DNA of 64,000 nt from positions 1,860,001-1,924,000 of the forward strand of contig JAMXSV010000024.1 in NCBI GenBank assembly GCA_027559495.1, read 5' to 3'. Source of the DNA: Aurifilum marmelostoma. Taxonomy: Eukaryota; Ascomycota; Sordariomycetes; Diaporthales; Cryphonectriaceae. The notes beneath the pieces were generated by a model that was not told where the DNA came from, ran no database searches, and saw only the letters and a program-made list of their open reading frames with translations. Made by a program: the position numbers and the translations under genes. Shown one piece after another: positions 1 to 14,015 of the stretch (within the stretch, counting starts at the first letter, position 1; each line of letters starts with the position of its first letter).

Positions 1-3000
1 CTTGCTGTGGCCGTGTGGCGGCTTGCAGTAGGTTCAAACCAATCTTCAACCGTACGCTGCCGGATGCGACAGAACGAGATTGAATGACGGATGGATTTGC
101 TGGATGGGTAGGATGGATGGGATGGATTGAACGGAACGACCTGGACGTGGCCGGGCCTGGCCTGATCTGACCTGTGTGACCTGACCTGACAGGAAGTCTG
201 AGCCGTAAGTAGTAGTAGCGGCAAGGTAATAATAACAATAATGAAGAGGAGGAAGGGGGGAGGAAAAAAAAAAGTGACAGAGTGACAAAGTGACTGTAAC
301 AAATCACACACACACGTACACACACAAAACACACCAAGGCAAAGAGGCTTGTCTCGATGGACGCGGCAGAGGATGAACGCGGAGGTGAGAAGGGTGGTGT
401 GTGTGTGTGTGTCTGTGTGCGTGTGTGTCTTGACTGTTCTTGGGAGGTGGCCAGGAGAGGGTGCCGGATTGGCAGCTCCAACTTCTTTCTAGTCCAGGTG
501 CTGTTTTCCTGCTAGACCTGGCCACTGGGTACTGCGTGCTGCTACTGCCTGTTGCTTTGCGGCTTGCTCCTGCTCTGTTGTGTGCAGAACACTGCAGCGC
601 GATGGAGTAGGTGCGAGGTACAACAGTACAATGGTACATCAAAGTGTGTATGTGTGTATAAGGGTACCTATGTACATGGTACATTGTCTTCTCTTATTCC
701 TCTCTCTTTGCTGCCTGTATCTTTCCTGTCCCTTGCTCTGTCCTTCCTCTCTCTCTCTCTTTCTTCTCTCTTTGCCTTTCTCTCACACTCCACCCCACCC
801 CACCTGCCTGGGTACCAGAGTACTCCATCATCAGAAGGGAGAGAGATTTGCAGGACAGGGCGCGGAGCAGGGCAGACCCCCGAAGCCATGTGCTAAAGAC
901 GTGGAGGCAGGGTGGGTACAGGAGGGGTCAGGTCGCCCAAGGGTGCAGGACAGGGGTGGGCCCCGGTCCGCGCCAAAAGAGGTGAAGGGGGTGGGGAGGA
1001 GCACGGTACAGTATATGTACAGTACCTCGGTGCTACCTAGCAGAGAAACTCTTATGCAGGGGTGCTGTGCTGCAAAGCCCGTTCGCACAGTACCTGGTAT
1101 TTTTCACCATGCTGGACCTGCGGCCCAGGCGAGAAACAGACAGGTCGCTAAGAAGGAAGACCCAAATTTCTGAACACGGGCTCGACCCTAAACACAGTGA
1201 CACTTTTTTAGTCCTCAGTCCTCCTCCTCTTCCATGAAAGAGCGAGACCGCGAGACAGACAGAGGGGAAAAGTGGAGATTGACGGGAAAGAGAGAAAGAC
1301 ACAGAGAGAGGGAGAGGAAGCTTAGATAAGAAGAGGAGGATTATGCCATCGCAGTACCGCCGTGGCATGTACAGTACATGCTATGTACAGAGGCTAGGAC
1401 AGGGGGAGCCTCAATGCACGAGATAGGGTGGCAAGCACTGAACAAAGGTGACGACGGATGCATGGCACGCTTAGCAGCCACTTTGCATTTATAGTAATAT
1501 GTACGTACCGACCGTGATGGAGCAGCAGCACAGCATGCTTACTGTACATAGCCCTTCGTCCTTGTCCCCCCCCCCCCCTGGCAAGATCAAGACCAGAAAG
1601 AGAGTGTCAGCCAACGACAACACAGAAGGTGGGGAGAGGGAAGATAGAATACAAGTAAAAAAAAGGAGCCTGTACATAGTAGAGGGGCACGCAGCACGAG
1701 GTTGAGAGATCTGACTATGCACTTTTCTCAGTCAGGCATCCTCCACCTCCCTGGTCAATAGAAGTAGCCGGTGACGCCGCAGCCTCACATCACTACCACA
1801 GTGTCCCGTGCACCCCGTACAGGTGTGGTGGCGGGCAGTACTGCATACTGCGGTACTAATAGTAGCACGATGATACATAGTATTACTATTGCTGCATGTA
1901 CTGTGCATGCGACTTTTTTCCCTTTTCTCTCTTCCCCTTGCCAAGAGAATGGCAGAAGAAAGGAGGAGAGAAAAAAAAAAGAAGAAAAAAAGGACCCCAT
2001 GCCAGATTTGGATTTGACAACAAGGTGCGTTTTTGTATTCTACTGAGGCATAGTATCCAATCTTCCTAATCATCTGCGCTACATACCCAGACCGAAGCTC
2101 CCGTCGTCCGTTACAACAAATGCCGTAAGCAGCCTTCCCATTGTCAGGATGTATCAAGTATAAATAAGACACGATCAGCCATCAGAACACCCCTTTTGAT
2201 CACTTATGACAGAAAGTTGGAACAGGGCAAGGGGCGGGATAATGGGAAGAATGGAGAAGATCGGGCGTCATCGTCTGACTCTGAGACAAGGGCGGCCCAC
2301 CCAACAGCGACGGAAACATCGAAAACGGTATTCTGGAAGCATTCAAGGTCGCTTTGCCCTCCTCTCCGTACCCTACTTGGTACCCGTCTCCATCGCGTTC
2401 ATTTATTCATTCATTCATTGTACCTGTCGATAAGTGATATGTAGCTTAGTCCCCAGGGAGATATCTCAGCTTTTGTCGTGACGACAGAGGCACTGCCGCT
2501 CGACTCAGCTCAATGTGACACGAGATGAAAGACCCCCCTCCGGCCCCCGGCCCTGAAGGACAAGACATTGACTCTGGTTCCTGAGAGGTGAGTTGTAAAG
2601 TATCTCAAACAGAGATTACACGTGGAATCCAGTAAGGGATAAGAGAACGGAGGACCCGACGATACAAAAGGAGGGGCCTTCTGGCTGGCTTCTAGAACGA
2701 CGATGGCATGACAGGAGAGGAAAGAGAGACAAGAGCCACGACGTTCAAGAATGGATTATCAATCCGATCGCCATATTGAGAAAAAGAAGGGGGAAAGGAA
2801 AAAAAGTTTTTTTTTTTTTTTTTGAAGATGCCTGGTCTTGGTACCATGAATAAGCTCCTCAAGCAGCCAAGCAAGACGATCACACCATGATGACGAGCGG
2901 TTTACTGTGTGAGAAGCAGCTGGATGCCACGTGGTAGTGCAATCCTCTGGGGTGTGCTGATTTGCTAGATGCCCACAAAAGGGCCCCAGTCGATTTCCGC

Positions 3001-3393
3001 TGTCACCTTGGTGCGGTAACACAGTCCTTCCGACAGAAGAAGATGGGACCACAACAAAAGCACAGCAGAAGGAGAAAAGAAGAGGAAAAACGATCATACG
3101 CAATGGGTTCAATCTCTGACCAGGTTATCAAAGATGCTTCAGCATGCTTCTCTTTTCAGCGCAGTGCCCGAGAAGAGAAAAATTAAAGTTGGAGAGTATG
3201 CAACCACCTGGCCTCTCCATTTTCTGGACCCCAAAATAGAACCAATGGATCGAGACTGAAACTTCTTGGGGGTTGCAAGCATTTATCCCTCTGGAGCAGG
3301 GTCGTATCCCGTGGTTGGAGGGGTCTTTTCTACCGTCTCCCAATTTCGATCAAGGGCGAGTCTGTCTGGTCTGATTACGAGGTGAATAAAGAA

Positions 3394-3424
<31 letters not shown>

Positions 3425-5300
3425 TCTCAACCGACAACAAGATGCATACTATTGTAGCATATCCGCCCGTTAAACCGAATGCACAGCCAAATGAGAGTTC
3501 TCTTGGGTACTTCGTAAGAGAGGAGAAAGTGTGTGTGGTTGGTGTGTGAGATAAGTACGATGGAGTGAGAGTGTCATCCGCCACTCACACTGTGTCAGAG
3601 CGGGTCGTCCATTTGATGTACCCATCCGCAGAAGGACCCATCATGCACCTTGGTCGACCACACCCACACCCACGCACCTCCCCACCCCCTCGAAGCAGTC
3701 AGCCAGTCGCGCGACAGGATCAAAAAGAGCGAGCTTCCGTGCAGGGCAGGGGGTGTTTTTGAAAGGGTGAGGAGGTCGTGGTCTCATGGGTGGACTTGAT
3801 GAGAGGCGGACAAGGCGGAGAGGGGAAGAGGGACGAGTAAAAAGAGGGAGAGGGAGGGGGGCCAGAAAAGAATGTGGAGGGAAGCACAACATGCCCCAGC
3901 AAGATCTGCACATGGCATCAGGGATGAGGCATAGGTTGTAACTCCTGGCTTGTGGTTGCTTTGCCTTCCCACGCCTCCCGCACGCTTCTTCCCACGGGGC
4001 CTGAAGCACACGCGCATTACACGTTGAGGGAGGGAAGGAGGAGGGGGGGGAGGGGACCCCTCCCTGGCTCTTATCCTTTCCCTTCCTTTTTTCTGGCCCC
4101 CCCCCTCTCCTTCCCCACTTCTCCCACACCCCCCTTCGCGCCCTCCTACTTCGAGGCTCGTGCAGGTGGCCAATCTCCTCTGCCAGCCCTTTGGTTTGGG
4201 CCCCTGCAGCCCGCGTAGACACGAGGCACAGCACATGGCAACGAGGCATTAGCACTGGCTTCTGCAGGCCACACACACACACACACACACACAGAGGGGA
4301 AAGTCGGTGGCATGATGCAATGCATAGCAAGTGGGGACAGTCTGGACATGCCTATAGTAGCGCGGGTAGGTGCGCTGCTCAAGTGGAAGGGGCGGAAGGG
4401 GCATATCGTGCGATGGAGATTGCCTAACCTACTAACCTACTATGGTACATTTCTTAGCACACACACAGTACGTACAGCTCGTGCTGCCGGCTACCTCTCT
4501 CTCAATGCCCAACCGAGAAGAAGAAGAAAGAAAAAGAAAAAGAAAAACCGTGCACCTTCGTCTCTCTCTCTCGTTCCCTCGCCGTCTTGCGCGTCGCGCT
4601 CATCCTTCTCCGCCACAACCATTTTAACCCCGTCTTGTGGCCGTCCGCCTTCTACTATAGTACTTACTAACAGTACTAGTAACAGTCCTATACATAGTAC
4701 CCTGCTGATCGGCGTCGTGGGCCTGTCCGTCCAATTTTTCGACAACCCACCAAACTCCATCTTGCGGACACATGGTGCTGGTCTTGGCCCAGGGGGGGCG
4801 GCGAGACGACTGCCGCAAAGGGAAGGGGAGGAAAAGAGGCAAGGTGCCACAGTAAATAGGAGGGGAGGGAAAAAATAAGAGAAAAATAACAATAAAAAGA
4901 CACACACACACACAGAGAGAGAGAGAGAAATGGACCCACTTAATCGTCATACCGTACCACGGTATCTAACCTTGATACTATGGGGGAAGTGGGAGGCGAA
5001 CCCTGAAATCTTGGAGACTGCAGAGAAACATGATGGTGATGAGGGAGGAGGAGCAGCACAAGACGGAGGCGGCGGCGGCGGTGACAGCTCAAGTCCCTCC
5101 CCCCCGCACAATCTCCCCCCTCTCTTCTCGCATTCGCGAAACGTCTGCTTTCCTGAACCTCACTTCCTGAGATCAACAACCTGCCAACCTGCTCACCTGT
5201 CCGGTCGCCCTCCAGCCCTTCGATCACGAAGCTTCTGACTCAGGATCCCGGCCGGACATACCGCAGCGCGCCCCCTCTCACCTCCGGGCGCTATTCCCGT
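1..5300. other. Gene-free low-complexity DNA, left block
   Basis: I see no supportable coding region. Open frames here are short, overlap on both strands and translate into Ser/Pro/Leu-rich or His/Thr-rich low-complexity peptides. The block contains CA/GT repeats near 305-334 and 395-430, a C run near 1567-1578, a T run near 2809-2823, a GA repeat at 3393-3415, a CA repeat at 4269-4294 and a CA-then-GA repeat at 4901-4928. GTAC-centred palindromes are frequent, especially at 610-2000. It could be a very long promoter or 5' UTR of a gene to the left, a non-coding transcript, or simply intergenic DNA; the sequence does not decide. Confidence 0.6.
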
Positions 5301-7225
5301 ACTCCGCCTCAGGCCTGCTTTGGGACTTTTGACCAACAAGACGACCCTAAGAACCCATCAAGACGGGGGATCCACCGCCGATGATGCCCGTGGCTTTCCG
5401 GGATCGCAGGCCAGAGCAAGCAGAGCTGCAACCCGAACAAGAGCGAGAGAGAGAATAGTGGGGTGCGCACCGAGGAAGAGGTCAGCGTGGCTTTATTGCA
5501 GGACGCCTCCTTGTGCCGCCCCCTCCCCACTCCCAACGTGGTCCATTCTCTGGACGCGACCAACCACATGGTATGCTGCTGACCGCCGTCGCCGCTGCTG
5601 CTACAACGCTACGGGTACTATGCACGTGTTATGGTCACGGTACATGGTAGTACCGCATACTCGGTTGTTCAGAAAAGGAATAGGAAAGAGAGAGAAGGGG
5701 GGAGGGGGGGAGGGATGGCCAGGGTTCTGTTTTGATGTCGCCAGCAGCTAATCCCTCCGCCTCCCCTCCCGCCCGTCGCTTGTTCTCTTTCTCGTTCTGA
5801 GGACCACAACATCCCGACGACGGAGATTGACCAGGGGCAAACAAGGGGGGCCAAGGACGCAAAAGGTCCCTTGTGCGGTCTGCCTAGTTAAGTGGTCACG
5901 ATCCTCTTCGGAACCGAGACACTATTGCAGTATTATGTGCACAAACCCAAAGGCGCCATCCACGCATAGCTGGCCGGCTACGTAGTGGTACCTCAAGACT
6001 CCAGAACAGCCTCATGGCCCCTCGTGTTCCTGATCCTCCCCATTAATTGCTGGGCGGAGCGGTGTGATGCGTCATGAAGACACAGGCAGAGACGGAGAAG
6101 GTCCAACAAGTAGGTCAGTGCTGCTCCTCAGCTGGGTCTCGTTTCCTTCTGCTCCCCACGCCTTGCACCTTATCCATGTTATGTATCTACCCGCAGGAAT
6201 ATTGGGGAAGGGGGCGAACAGACGGGATTTGCTAGACCAGCGTGAACGAGGACAGGAAAAAAAAAAGAAGAGAAGGAAGCTGGGGTGGAACGTGGGACAG
6301 GCATGTATCGAGCCGTCTTGCGGTGACTTTGACCGTTGGGCGGGAACAACCACGTGTTTGGGTCATGCCGATCCCACGAACAGGTGTGCGTACCCTTACA
6401 CCACTACCAGGGCTACTACTACCTACTACTGTAGAATGTACTTTTTGCCCTTGACCACACAAACAAAACCAAATGACAATCCAACCAGACACAAGCCCAG
6501 ACCCAAGCCTCAGCCAGCCCAGTCCGGTCCAGGCCCAGGCCTCGGGGGGGGGGGGGACCTGCCCTGGGTTCAGCAAGAGCCGCAAAAGCGGTGTATGGGG
6601 TGGTGGGATTTGTGTACGTAGGATATCATGTACAGTACGACATGGGCCTTGGTTTATTCCTTCTCTTCTTTTTCCTTTGGGTTTTTCTTTTTTATTTCTT
6701 CATGGTTTTACTTTTTTTTTTTTAGGGGAGCGTCGTTGAGAGTTGGAGATGGTCCCTATGAAGGGACCCCCTATGAAGCGTTAGAAAATTGTATAATTCT
6801 CTCTCTCCCTCACACACACACACGCATACCCATATATACACACACACTCTCTATTCTTCTGTTGCACAAAATATCCAGTTCCATCCACACACGACATGGC
6901 GAAACAGTTGCCCCAACAGGAAAGCGGGCGTCCCAAATCTCCCGCAGACGTGAACGAGACGGAGAGATGCTGCTCTGGAGATCCTGAAGGGGGGGGAGGA
7001 ATTGGCTTTCTCCGCCCGCTCCCTCGTGGGATTTTCCCAATCTCATCCGCACTGACGCGGGGAGGGCGCGTGCGCCTGGGCTGCTACAGATACTATCTGC
7101 TAGAGTACATGGGCTCTTGCTTTTGTTCCACCACAGAGTCAAGGTTATAGTGAAAGTGCGGCTCGCACTGCGGCGGGGCGGGCGGTTGATACGAGGGCTG
7201 GAGTTGACCGAAGGAAGAAGACACC

Positions 7226-7247
7226 AAAAAAAAAAAAAAAAAAAAAA
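7226..7247. repeat. A22 homopolymer
   Basis: Uninterrupted run of 22 adenines in non-coding DNA. Length is likely to be polymorphic. Confidence 0.9.
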
Positions 7248-7502
7248 GGGTGGTCCTTTGGATGTGGGTGGGCGGGTGGCCCCCCATAGCGGACATGCTG
7301 TCATACTACTAGGTGCTATATACTATAGTGGGCAGGTGGCGGCAGGTTCATCACGCCGACATGGCTCACGATAGAGAAGAGGCGGGTGGGGGGAGGGGGG
7401 AAGAGAAAAGAGGATGAAGGACTCGCCGAGTCCAGTACGTACCGCCGTAGTAGATCATTTGGCAGGCGGACCACCGTGCGCAGCCCACGAGAGAGGAGAG
7501 GA

Positions 7503-7588
7503 GGGGGGGGGGGGGGGAATTCCCATCCATCATCCCACATGGTCGCGTGTGGTCCTTGTTTCTTTTTTTTTTTTTTTTTTTTTTTTTT
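7503..7588. repeat. G15 and T26 homopolymers close together
   Basis: A run of 15 G (7503-7517) is followed 45 bases later by a run of 26 T (7563-7588). The G run could form an intermolecular or slipped G-quadruplex; this is inference only. Confidence 0.85.
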
Positions 7589-10296
7589 CCACCCTCAGGG
7601 TACTTGCCTGACGAAGGCCCTTGTTGCCACGAGACAATCCCGAGATCTTGTTTTTGGTCTTGGCCCCCCCCCCTCCCCCTGTGGCTCCTCATCTTCCCTC
7701 TTCTTCTTTTCTTCTCCCGGCCACCTTCCATTCTTTCTTCTGACGTGATGTACGCACCACGCTTAAGAAAAAGAAAAAGAAGAAAAAAATTGTAGCCGGG
7801 ATCAAGGGGTATTCGAAACGTTCCAAGTTCTATTCTAGAAGGACCGGCGGAAGCGAGGCGGGCAGAGGGGCTGAAGAAGGAGGGGACGGGATGCCGGGGG
7901 GGGGGAGGGGGCGCGTCGTGTGAAAGAGAAAGTAGATTGTGCCCCAGCCAGCCACGTATCCAGCCATGCCCTCAAGGTTCATGCATGCACTTCCTCTTTT
8001 GTCTCTCTCGACACCATGAACCCGGCACCTGAATCCATCACCAGGGACACGGCAAACGCGAACCGGGCCAGGGGGGGGGGGGGATCGTATCAGCCTGCTG
8101 CCAGACACACACGCGTATTCCCCACGTGGGAACTTTTTCCTTTTCTTTTTTTCTTCTTTTTTTCCAACTTGTAACGCGGCTGATGAGTTAGGGCGCAGCG
8201 GGGACAGGAGGAACGAGAAGGAAGGAAGAGGGAGATATCCCCCCCCCCCCGGACTGGGACGAAGCCGAAAAGCTAATACGCGAGAATGGGCGTTCATGCG
8301 GGCACGGTAGTAGGTGAGGATTCCTTGTGATCCTGGGCGGTGATCAGTTGTTTTTGACACTCTTGTGTGAATTTATTATTATTATTATTATTTTTAAATA
8401 AAAAAAAGAAAAAATAAAAAAAAAGAAAGTAGACAAAGAAGCGTGGATCAAGACCCCCAACCCAGGGTCATTCGCCCCGGAGAATTAGCTACCGAAGGAA
8501 AAAAAGAAAAAGGAAGAGGGACACTAGGATGAAGGGACCCCATTCGAGACCCTGCGCCAAATTGGAGGAGGAAAAATAAAAGAAAGTAGAAGAAAAAGAA
8601 AAGAAAAAAGCTAGCCTGGGATGATGTGTGTGTGGTCCAGGCCAAAGCTCCTGTTCACAAAAGAAACCAGGAGGAATCATAAGTGTGATACTCGCTTCCT
8701 TGACAAGAGAGGACGCGGAAAAAAAACCCACCAAAAAAAACCGGGGGGGAATGTTGGCAGGCTATGCCTTGTCGTGCTCAGCAAGGCGGAAGACTCCGAG
8801 CGGGCGCGCGCACAACGACGCCTTGGGCTAGAAATAGTAAGATTAAAAGAGAAAGCGAAGAAGAAAAAAAAGAAGTCAAATTCAACTTATCGTGTCGATC
8901 TTAAGACGGAGCCACTCACTGTTGGTCTTGTCGTTCGTTCGTTCTGGACACGAAAATAGTATGACGATGATGAGGAGGAGAAGGAGAGACAAGTCACGAG
9001 CTCACCCTCAAAATCCCCCCCCCCCTTCGTCGTCATTGTGTCGGTCACCACCAGCCCTACCAGGAGTTCCCCGGCATCCAAGGGTCCTCACCCCCCCCCC
9101 CCCCCCAAAAATCCCATACCCATAGCTGAACGACGAATTAATATCTGACCAAAAGCCCCAGCCCGGAGACAGCGATGCAGGTTCCTTCCCCCCCCCCCCA
9201 AAGCCCAACCAAACAGGAAGGAAAGAGATACATGGGGAGGGAGGGGGGTGGGTTGTGTTAGTGGAAGGCAGGAGAAAGAAAAAAAGGAAAAGAAAAGAAA
9301 AAAAAGGAAGGGCGTGTTCCAGATCGGAAACCGGAGCTGTCATCAACTGCATGACAAGGCCTTCCTCATTGAGCGCTGGATGCGAGGTTTCCCGGGCTGC
9401 AACCCCAATCACAAGGTTGTGTGGTCTTCTTTCCCTCCTGCGGCGCCCGCGCTGGTCTGTTCTGGTGGTCTCTGCCGAGATTTGACGTCGGATCGCCTAG
9501 ATCGCAATCTGGTCGGTCGGCAGGGCTGAAAATATGGGGGGAGAGCCTATTTTTTCTTTTTCTTTTTCTGGGCTATTCTTCTGCCTCTCCCTAGGAAAAG
9601 GGAAAGGAAAGGGAAAAAAAAAAGAAAATGCAGAGCACACGAGGGACATAGATTGTGTGCATGCACAAACCACAGTCACATCTTGCATCGTGGAGCCCAG
9701 AGTATCGTGGCCATCCAAAACGTCATCGTGATCATCATCCTGCCCCGAAAACCGACGTTGATCAGTCCATTATCGGGAATTGCCTCTCTGCTTTCTTTTT
9801 TTTTCTTTCTTGTTGTCTTCCCTGTCTCCGGCCCTGCACCAGACAAGACGAGGAAGGCAACAAACAACAACACCAAGGAAACCCCAGAATAAAATCACGG
9901 GTCAGATCAGCTTCTATCCGCCGCCCTGTTGCGTGCCCGGAAAAAGAAAAAGAAAAAGAAAAAAAGAATTCCCCACCTCGGCGACCCCGTCCGTTCTCGA
10001 CGATTACGCCTTCTGTTTTTGATTATTTTTCCTCTTCTTGCTTCTTCTTCTTCTCGCCACGACATTGATGCAAGATCCATCAAATGACATGTTCCCCCCC
10101 CCCTCCCCCTGGGTGGCGGCGGGATGGAATGCCCATTAATTTTCCTCGTCTGGTCATCTTGGCGCACGACAGCAAAGCCACACACGAGCACAGTCCAACA
10201 GAGAGAACGGGACCCGAGATAACGACGGACCGACGTGGTGATGACTGCTTTGCCTTTGGCCCATCACGCGTGCGTCGCACAGTCCGGCGAGCCTTG

Positions 10297-10323
10297 TTTT
10301 TTTTTTTTTTTTTTTTTTTTTTT
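10297..10323. repeat. T27 homopolymer
   Basis: Uninterrupted run of about 27 thymines in non-coding DNA, followed by a CT-rich stretch. Confidence 0.9.
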
Positions 10324-10577
10324 CTTTCTCTCTCTGACAAGTCTCTCTCACACACCGCTCCCGGCTCGCCCTCAGATGGAACCTTTTGTTTGTGTGGCAT
10401 GATCGATCCAAGTGTTTCACATCTCCCCTGTCTCGTGCGGGAGAAGGTGAGGAAGAAGATTGTGAGACGGACTGCAGGGCAGAGAGAGGCCTGAGCCAAG
10501 GAGGGGCTGCCGCCGCCGCCGCCCTCGCCGCTTTGCATGAGGAAAGGGGATCGGCAGGGCGCCGCGCCGGTGTGTGG

Positions 10578-10599
10578 CCCCCCCCCCCCCCCCCCCCCC
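10578..10599. repeat. C22 homopolymer
   Basis: Run of about 22 cytosines, the longest C tract in the window. Such tracts are rare in the gene-dense part to the right. Confidence 0.9.
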
Positions 10600-11065
10600 T
10601 AGTGGTCTTTCCCACGTGGCATGGGGATCACGATGATGCGGGAGAAAAAAGAGGAAAGGGAAAAGAAAAGGGGAAAAAAAAGCAGGGGGGCAGGACGAGT
10701 GCTAAACTATTATGAATCAAAAAGGGTATACACTATACAGTGTACACAACTACTTGCTTGTCCATCACATCACACCCAAGAAGAAGAGGGTAGGAAAGAT
10801 GAATATTCCCCAAGCATCCTCGAAAAGAACAAGGCCATGAGTCGGCGGCGACCTCCCCCATCAAGGATGATGATGATGATGATGGGCAAGGGCCACCCCC
10901 CCTCCCTCCCCATCCCCCCCAGCTCCCAAGCAGGTGATCGCTATACTCTGTTGTACAGTGTGTATCATCAGTCGGCCGGGCTTCGTCCACTTCGGGATTT
11001 GAGTTTCCCTACCATCTTTTTTTGCTGCCTTAGTTTCAAAGCCGGGGGGGGGGGGGGGCAGCCAG

Positions 11066-11090
11066 GCCAAGCCAAGCCAAGCCAAGCCAG
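11066..11090. repeat. GCCAA pentamer tandem repeat
   Basis: About five tandem copies of GCCAA directly after the G15 run at 11044-11058. Confidence 0.8.
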
Positions 11091-11992
11091 AGAGAAACCC
11101 TACCCTTCATTTTGGCCATTCTGCACACTGGGGTCGGGGTTGAGCCCGTACATACCATGCATACAAGGAGCGACCGCCCCCCCCCCCCTTCTCTCTTTCC
11201 CCGCCCACACCACAACACTGAAGAGAGCATTGAACGGAAGAACCCACGAACGAGGATGAAAAGAAATGGATGGGCCGGCTTGGGGGGAGGGGGGGAGGGA
11301 GGGGTGCACAGGCCACGGCATGGCCACCCGTGTCGATATAGCCAAACACGGTGCATGAACGAGCAAGCAAGGGATATCTCGTACGGCCTGGCCCTGTCTT
11401 GTTTGTCTCTCTTTTCTGTATTGTGTGTATCGTACGACGTTTCTTGTTGTGGTACGCACACCCTGGATCGTCAATCCCCCTCCCCTCCCCCCTTCTTCCC
11501 TTCTGTCACATCCCATTCTTTTCCCCCCCCCCCCCCCCCTCTCTTGTCCTGTGCTCACGTGGATCAAGGAACAGGGAAATAGAAGGGGAAAAGAGAGCGA
11601 AACAGGAAAACCATGTCGCCGTCTTACCGCCTCTTTCGCTCCCAATAAAGAGGGAAAGCTTGTTTGTCCACCTGAGGGGAAGGAGGGGGAGGAGAGGAAG
11701 GGGGGGGGGGGGAAAACAAGAGACGACAAGATGATGAGGTCCCCCCAGGAGCAAGGTCTCAGCTGAGAAGTTTGGGCTGAATCCGAATCCGAATCCTCAA
11801 CAGAAACCAGGCTCCCCCCCCCCCTTTTTTTTTTCTCTCATGGGTTCCAACAAGAAGAAGACGAGGAGGAAGACTCAGGAGACGAAGAACGACAAGGCGG
11901 CTGGCCAGGGCAGATTCCCATCTCTCCGTTCCAAAATTCCCCATGTTTATATTTATCTCCCGCTTTTCCACATACCCTGGATATATACGTAC

Positions 11993-12055
11993 AAGTATAT
12001 ATATATATGTGGGTGTGTATGTGGGTGTGTATGTGTGTGTATATACATGTATTGG
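11993..12055. repeat. TA/TG alternating microsatellite
   Basis: Alternating purine-pyrimidine stretch: ATATAT followed by repeated GTGGGTGTGTAT units and then GTGTGTATATACAT. Alternating TG tracts of this kind can adopt Z-DNA; no function is implied. Confidence 0.75.
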
Positions 12056-13979
12056 TGGAAATGTGCGTATATACAGGTCCAAATATAAACATGCACACAC
12101 ACACACTCATCAAGATTACAACTTTTGGTGATCAGCTTTTTGTTGATGGAATTCCTGAAATTGCCCTTACTCCTCAAACCTCCATATTTCTTGATTGTGA
12201 TTGAAAATGGTTTGATGATGACACGGCACGAGACCAAATCCCCGGGACCGTGCCTGTCTGTGGCTTGCTCGGGCAGATAAGCGAAAGGGGCGACACCCGA
12301 AGCTAAGCTGCTAATAATACAAAGGAGGGCCAGAAGAAAGAAAGAAAAGACGCTTATGATTTTCAAGCATGCAAGGTGGTTTTTTGGTTTTTTTCTCCCC
12401 CCCCTCTAGTCAAGGAAGGAAAGGAAGGGGAAAAAAACCCCATTATTCCAGAATGATTCTCTTTCCCATCCATCTCCCCTCCCCCCATTCTCCGAAGCTT
12501 ACTCTTATGTGCGTGTTTTAAACACCCAGCAGGCTCAAAACCAGCCATCGTAGCATTTCTCGGAGGTTTTCTTCCCTTCTCTACCACGTTAGACCAGGCA
12601 TGCCCCCCCCCCCCGGACAGAAGCCAAACCTTGTCTATCTCTCCTTCCTGTCCGTGGCCGCCCCCATGCCACCATCCCCCCCCCCCAATATCCCATGATT
12701 ACTGATCAACCGCAAGGCGATGCTATAAGCAGGGAGGATAAGATGATTCAAAAAGCATAAAACCCACAACCAGGTACCTACCTACCCTCCCCTCTCTCCC
12801 CCCCCGACTACCCACTTTGGCCTGGTAATAAAAGGAAACAAGGTTGCCGGGCGCGTCTCATCATCTTTTTTTTTCCTCTCTTTTTTTTTTTCTTTTTCTT
12901 GTCACATGGTATCCGTGTCACGGGGTCCCCCTTCCTCCTCCATCTCTTTCTCTCTCACCTCCCGGGGCATCCTTTGTGGTTTGATTGAAGCGAGCAGGAG
13001 GTCAGGGACAGGGAAGAGAGAGGGAGAGAGAGAGAGACGCCTCTTCAACAAGTAGAAGTAGTGATTAGTAGTGCTGACGAGATCGACATGCACAAATCCG
13101 GCCTTGTGTTTTTTGGACTGGTCCGAGGGAGGAGAAGAAGAAGAAGAAGATGATGATGGCGATAAAAGACACCAAAGAATAAAGTAATGGATTATATGCG
13201 AGAGACACCTCATCTGGGGTCCAGTAACAATGAATGAACAGAGCGGCACAGTATGGGAAGTGATGATCACAGGCTTGCATTTGCCAGCGCCCTTTCCACC
13301 CACCCAGACCAGTACAGCAACGAAGAGAGGGTTCCCTACAGCCACCACGGCCAACGTGTGCCACCAAGTAAGTACCACCCAAAAGGCATGTACCACGCTA
13401 TGTGAAAAAAAGTAAGGTAATCTCCAGCCACCACCACCACCACCACCACTACCGCGTAGCCTACGATGATGGATGGATGGATGGATGAGATGCATGGCAG
13501 AAAAAGAAGTAGCACCAACAATTGCGGGGTGGCCACGTGGTTCGCCCCCCCCCTCCCCCTCCCCTCCCCAAGAAGCCACAAACACGTTTCCTGGACCACA
13601 CCCCCCCCAGTTCCAGCTCCGAGAGGAAGCCCTGTTGGCGATAAGTACGGAGTATATAGAGGTATAGAGACGCCAGTGCGGACGGACGGCCGGCCGGTCG
13701 CTGATCTGCGTGAGCACTAGTCAGGGCTAGGCGAAAGGCTATATATCATGCTGCACCATCTTCTCGTGGCCGGCCGCTTTTACTTGTATGTCTGTCTTCT
13801 TTCTTGTCCTATGCCATCCTGGGTTAGCCATTGTCGCCTTCCTCTGCGCTGCGCTTGTTTGGTGTGGTGTGCGGGAGGGAGGAAGGAAGGAGAAAACCGA
13901 AAGCTTCTATCCCGCGGAGATTGATCTTTTTCTTTAAATGCATGACGGAGGACGGAGCGGCGGAAGAAATAGCATCATG

Positions 13980-14012
<33 letters not shown>

Positions 14013-14015
14013 AAA
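13980..14015. repeat. T26-A10 tract
   Basis: Run of 26 T followed at once by 10 A. The T-A junction could fold into an A/T hairpin of up to ten pairs. Confidence 0.85.

Larger units (their letters stand above)
5301..10600. other. Gene-free homopolymer-rich DNA
   Basis: No coding region is supported. The block is marked by long mononucleotide tracts: A22 at 7226-7247, G15 at 7503-7517, T26 at 7563-7588, T27 at 10297-10323 and C22 at 10578-10599, plus many C or G runs of 8-15. Polypurine stretches such as AAAGAAAAAG recur. TACTA/GTAC-type motifs are seen near 5610-5660, 6380-6440, 6615-6640, 7305-7330 and 7435-7450. The open frames of 80-185 codons in this block are built from these tracts and show no recognisable domain. 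Confidence 0.6.

Noticed and set aside
7503..7517. Functional G-quadruplex element
   Set aside because: A single G run can stack with others, but no regular G3-loop pattern tied to a gene was found, so it is listed only as a homopolymer.
12902..13717. 271-codon open frame on the minus strand
   Set aside because: Gly/Ser-rich, built partly from GGT/AGA repeats and C/G runs, overlapped by other frames, no domain or family signature.
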